Below the pieces are notes generated by a model. It searched no databases and was not told the origin of the DNA. It saw only the letters and a program-made list of their open reading frames with translations. From the NCBI GenBank assembly GCA_001796995.1, contig MGOB01000058.1, forward strand, positions 31,576-37,669: DNA of 6,094 nt, given 5' to 3'. How positions within the stretch are numbered: the stretch's first letter is position 1; each line of letters opens with the position of its first letter. Positions 5,300 through 6,094 of the stretch are shown here, piece after piece. A program made the translations under genes and the position numbers. Origin of the DNA: Chloroflexi bacterium RBG_16_68_14. GTDB lineage: Bacteria > Chloroflexota > Dehalococcoidia > DSTF01 > RBG-16-68-14.

Positions 5300-6094
5300 A
5301 TGAAGGAGTACCAGACAGAGCAGATCCGCAACGTCGTGCTGCTGGGCCACGGCGGCACCGGCAAGACCTCGCTCTCGGAGGCGGCGCTCTTCGTCGCCGA
5401 CGCCATCAACCGCCTGGGCCACGTGGATGACGGCAACACCACGTCCGACTACGACCCGGACGAGGTGAAACGGCAGATCAGCATCAGCCTCTCCCTCCTC
5501 CCCTGCGAGTGGAACGGCCACAAGGTCAACCTCATCGATACGCCGGGCTACGCCGACTTCCTGGGCGAGGTGAGGGAGGGCGTACGTGCCGCCGACGCCG
5601 CCCTCATCGTCGCCGATGCCGTCTCCGGTGTGGAGGTCGGCACCGACCTCGCCTGGGAGTACGCCAATGAAGGAGCGCTCCCCAGGTTGGTGTTCGTTAA
5701 CCGGATCGACCGGGAGAACGCCGACTTCCTCGGAGCGGTGCGGCAGCTACGGGAGCGTTTCGGGAAGGGCTGCGTCCCCCTCCAACTGCCCATCGGCGCC
5801 CAGGAGGCCTTCCAGGGCGTGGTCGACCTGCTGGAGATGCAGGCCTTCCTGGGCGAGCGCTCCGAACCAGGCGCCATCCCTGAGGCGATGGCGGCGGAGG
5901 TGGCAACCTACCGCGAACAGCTCATCGAGGCGGTGGCGGAGACCGACGACACGCTCCTCAACAAGTACCTGGAGGGCGAGGAACTCAGCGGCGCGGAGCT
6001 GCGCCGCGCCCTGCGCGCCGCCGTCTGCTCCGGCAGCGTTGTGCCCATCCTGGCCGGCTCGGCCACCAAGAACGTCGCCATCCCGCGGGTGCTG
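5300..6094 (+). CDS. EF-G-like translation factor GTPase (EF-G2/FusA2 type), N-terminal 265 residues, continues past the right edge
   Basis: The frame is open from ATG 5300 to the window end. It shows a translational GTPase G domain: P-loop GHGGTGKT (16-23), switch I region GNTTSDYDPDEVKRQISIS (45-63), G3 DTPGYADF (80-87), G4 NRID (134-137) and G5-like GSA (253-255). Canonical EF-G has AHIDAGKT, ERGITI, DTPGHVDF and NKMD, so this is the divergent EF-G2-like paralogue group, not the main fusA product. As recalled, Thermus EF-G-2 likewise has Tyr at the position of the catalytic His. The G' insertion (about 156-250) is present. The role of this family is not well settled; a ribosome-associated GTPase function is likely. 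The start is supported by AGGAG at 10 nt and by the typical opening, with Tyr and then IRNVVLLGHGG. No str-operon neighbours (rpsL, rpsG, tuf) are seen, in keeping with a paralogue. Confidence 0.9.
   Translation, partial: MKEYQTEQIRNVVLLGHGGTGKTSLSEAALFVADAINRLGHVDDGNTTSDYDPDEVKRQISISLSLLPCEWNGHKVNLIDTPGYADFLGEVREGVRAADAALIVADAVSGVEVGTDLAWEYANEGALPRLVFVNRIDRENADFLGAVRQLRERFGKGCVPLQLPIGAQEAFQGVVDLLEMQAFLGERSEPGAIPEAMAAEVATYREQLIEAVAETDDTLLNKYLEGEELSGAELRRALRAAVCSGSVVPILAGSATKNVAIPRVL

Noticed and set aside
5236..5430. A 64-codon open frame starting just before the EF-G-like gene
   Set aside because: It overlaps the EF-G-like N-terminus out of frame and has Arg/Pro/Gly-rich composition typical of a shadow frame.
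5108..5521. A 138-residue N-terminal extension of the methyltransferase
   Set aside because: Its first part is the antisense of the EF-G-like gene and the rest crosses that gene's promoter; the conserved protein starts at 5107 or at most 5128.
1..6094. A novel multi-gene system, mobile element or CRISPR array
   Set aside because: Every gene belongs to a known family, there are no transposase, integrase or repeat-spacer patterns, and the gene mix looks like ordinary chromosome.

Overview
This is a G+C-rich stretch of a bacterial chromosome with tightly packed genes. The protein types fit a Chloroflexota-like (or Thermus-like) bacterium: a 7Fe ferredoxin of the kind known from Thermus, an ACT-domain malic enzyme and a divergent EF-G-type GTPase. 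That placement is inferred from family resemblance and was not tested by phylogeny.

Layout, left to right. (1) The C-terminal part of an MFS transporter enters from the left edge on the + strand. It ends head-to-tail against a CaiB/BaiF-family gene on the - strand, and the two stop codons share one CTAG. The CaiB/BaiF protein keeps the residues expected of an alpha-methylacyl-CoA racemase. (2) A 188-bp gap holds a perfect 22-nt palindrome that looks like a dispersed REP-type element or terminator. (3) Two small ferredoxin genes, a 2Fe-2S type followed by a 7Fe type, form a tight - strand operon. (4) A 175-bp intergenic region with three palindromes and a good sigma70-like promoter separates them from a divergent, complete ACT-malic enzyme gene on the + strand. 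(5) A class I SAM-dependent methyltransferase gene on the - strand converges on the malic enzyme. (6) A second divergent gap of 192 bp carries a well-formed promoter for the last gene, an EF-G-like translation-factor GTPase that runs off the right edge.

Functionally the middle section is about carbon and electron flow: malate to pyruvate with reduced nicotinamide, two low-potential or intermediate-potential electron carriers, and a branched-chain acyl-CoA enzyme nearby. The link between these genes is only positional. The methyltransferase and the EF-G-like gene look like unrelated housekeeping or accessory genes.

I found no mobile element, CRISPR array, RNA gene or defence cassette, and nothing that convincingly forms a new multi-gene system. 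The items most worth a second look are the REP-like hairpin, the palindrome-rich regulatory region between the ferredoxin operon and the malic enzyme, the paired ferredoxins, and the altered GTPase motifs in the EF-G-like protein.
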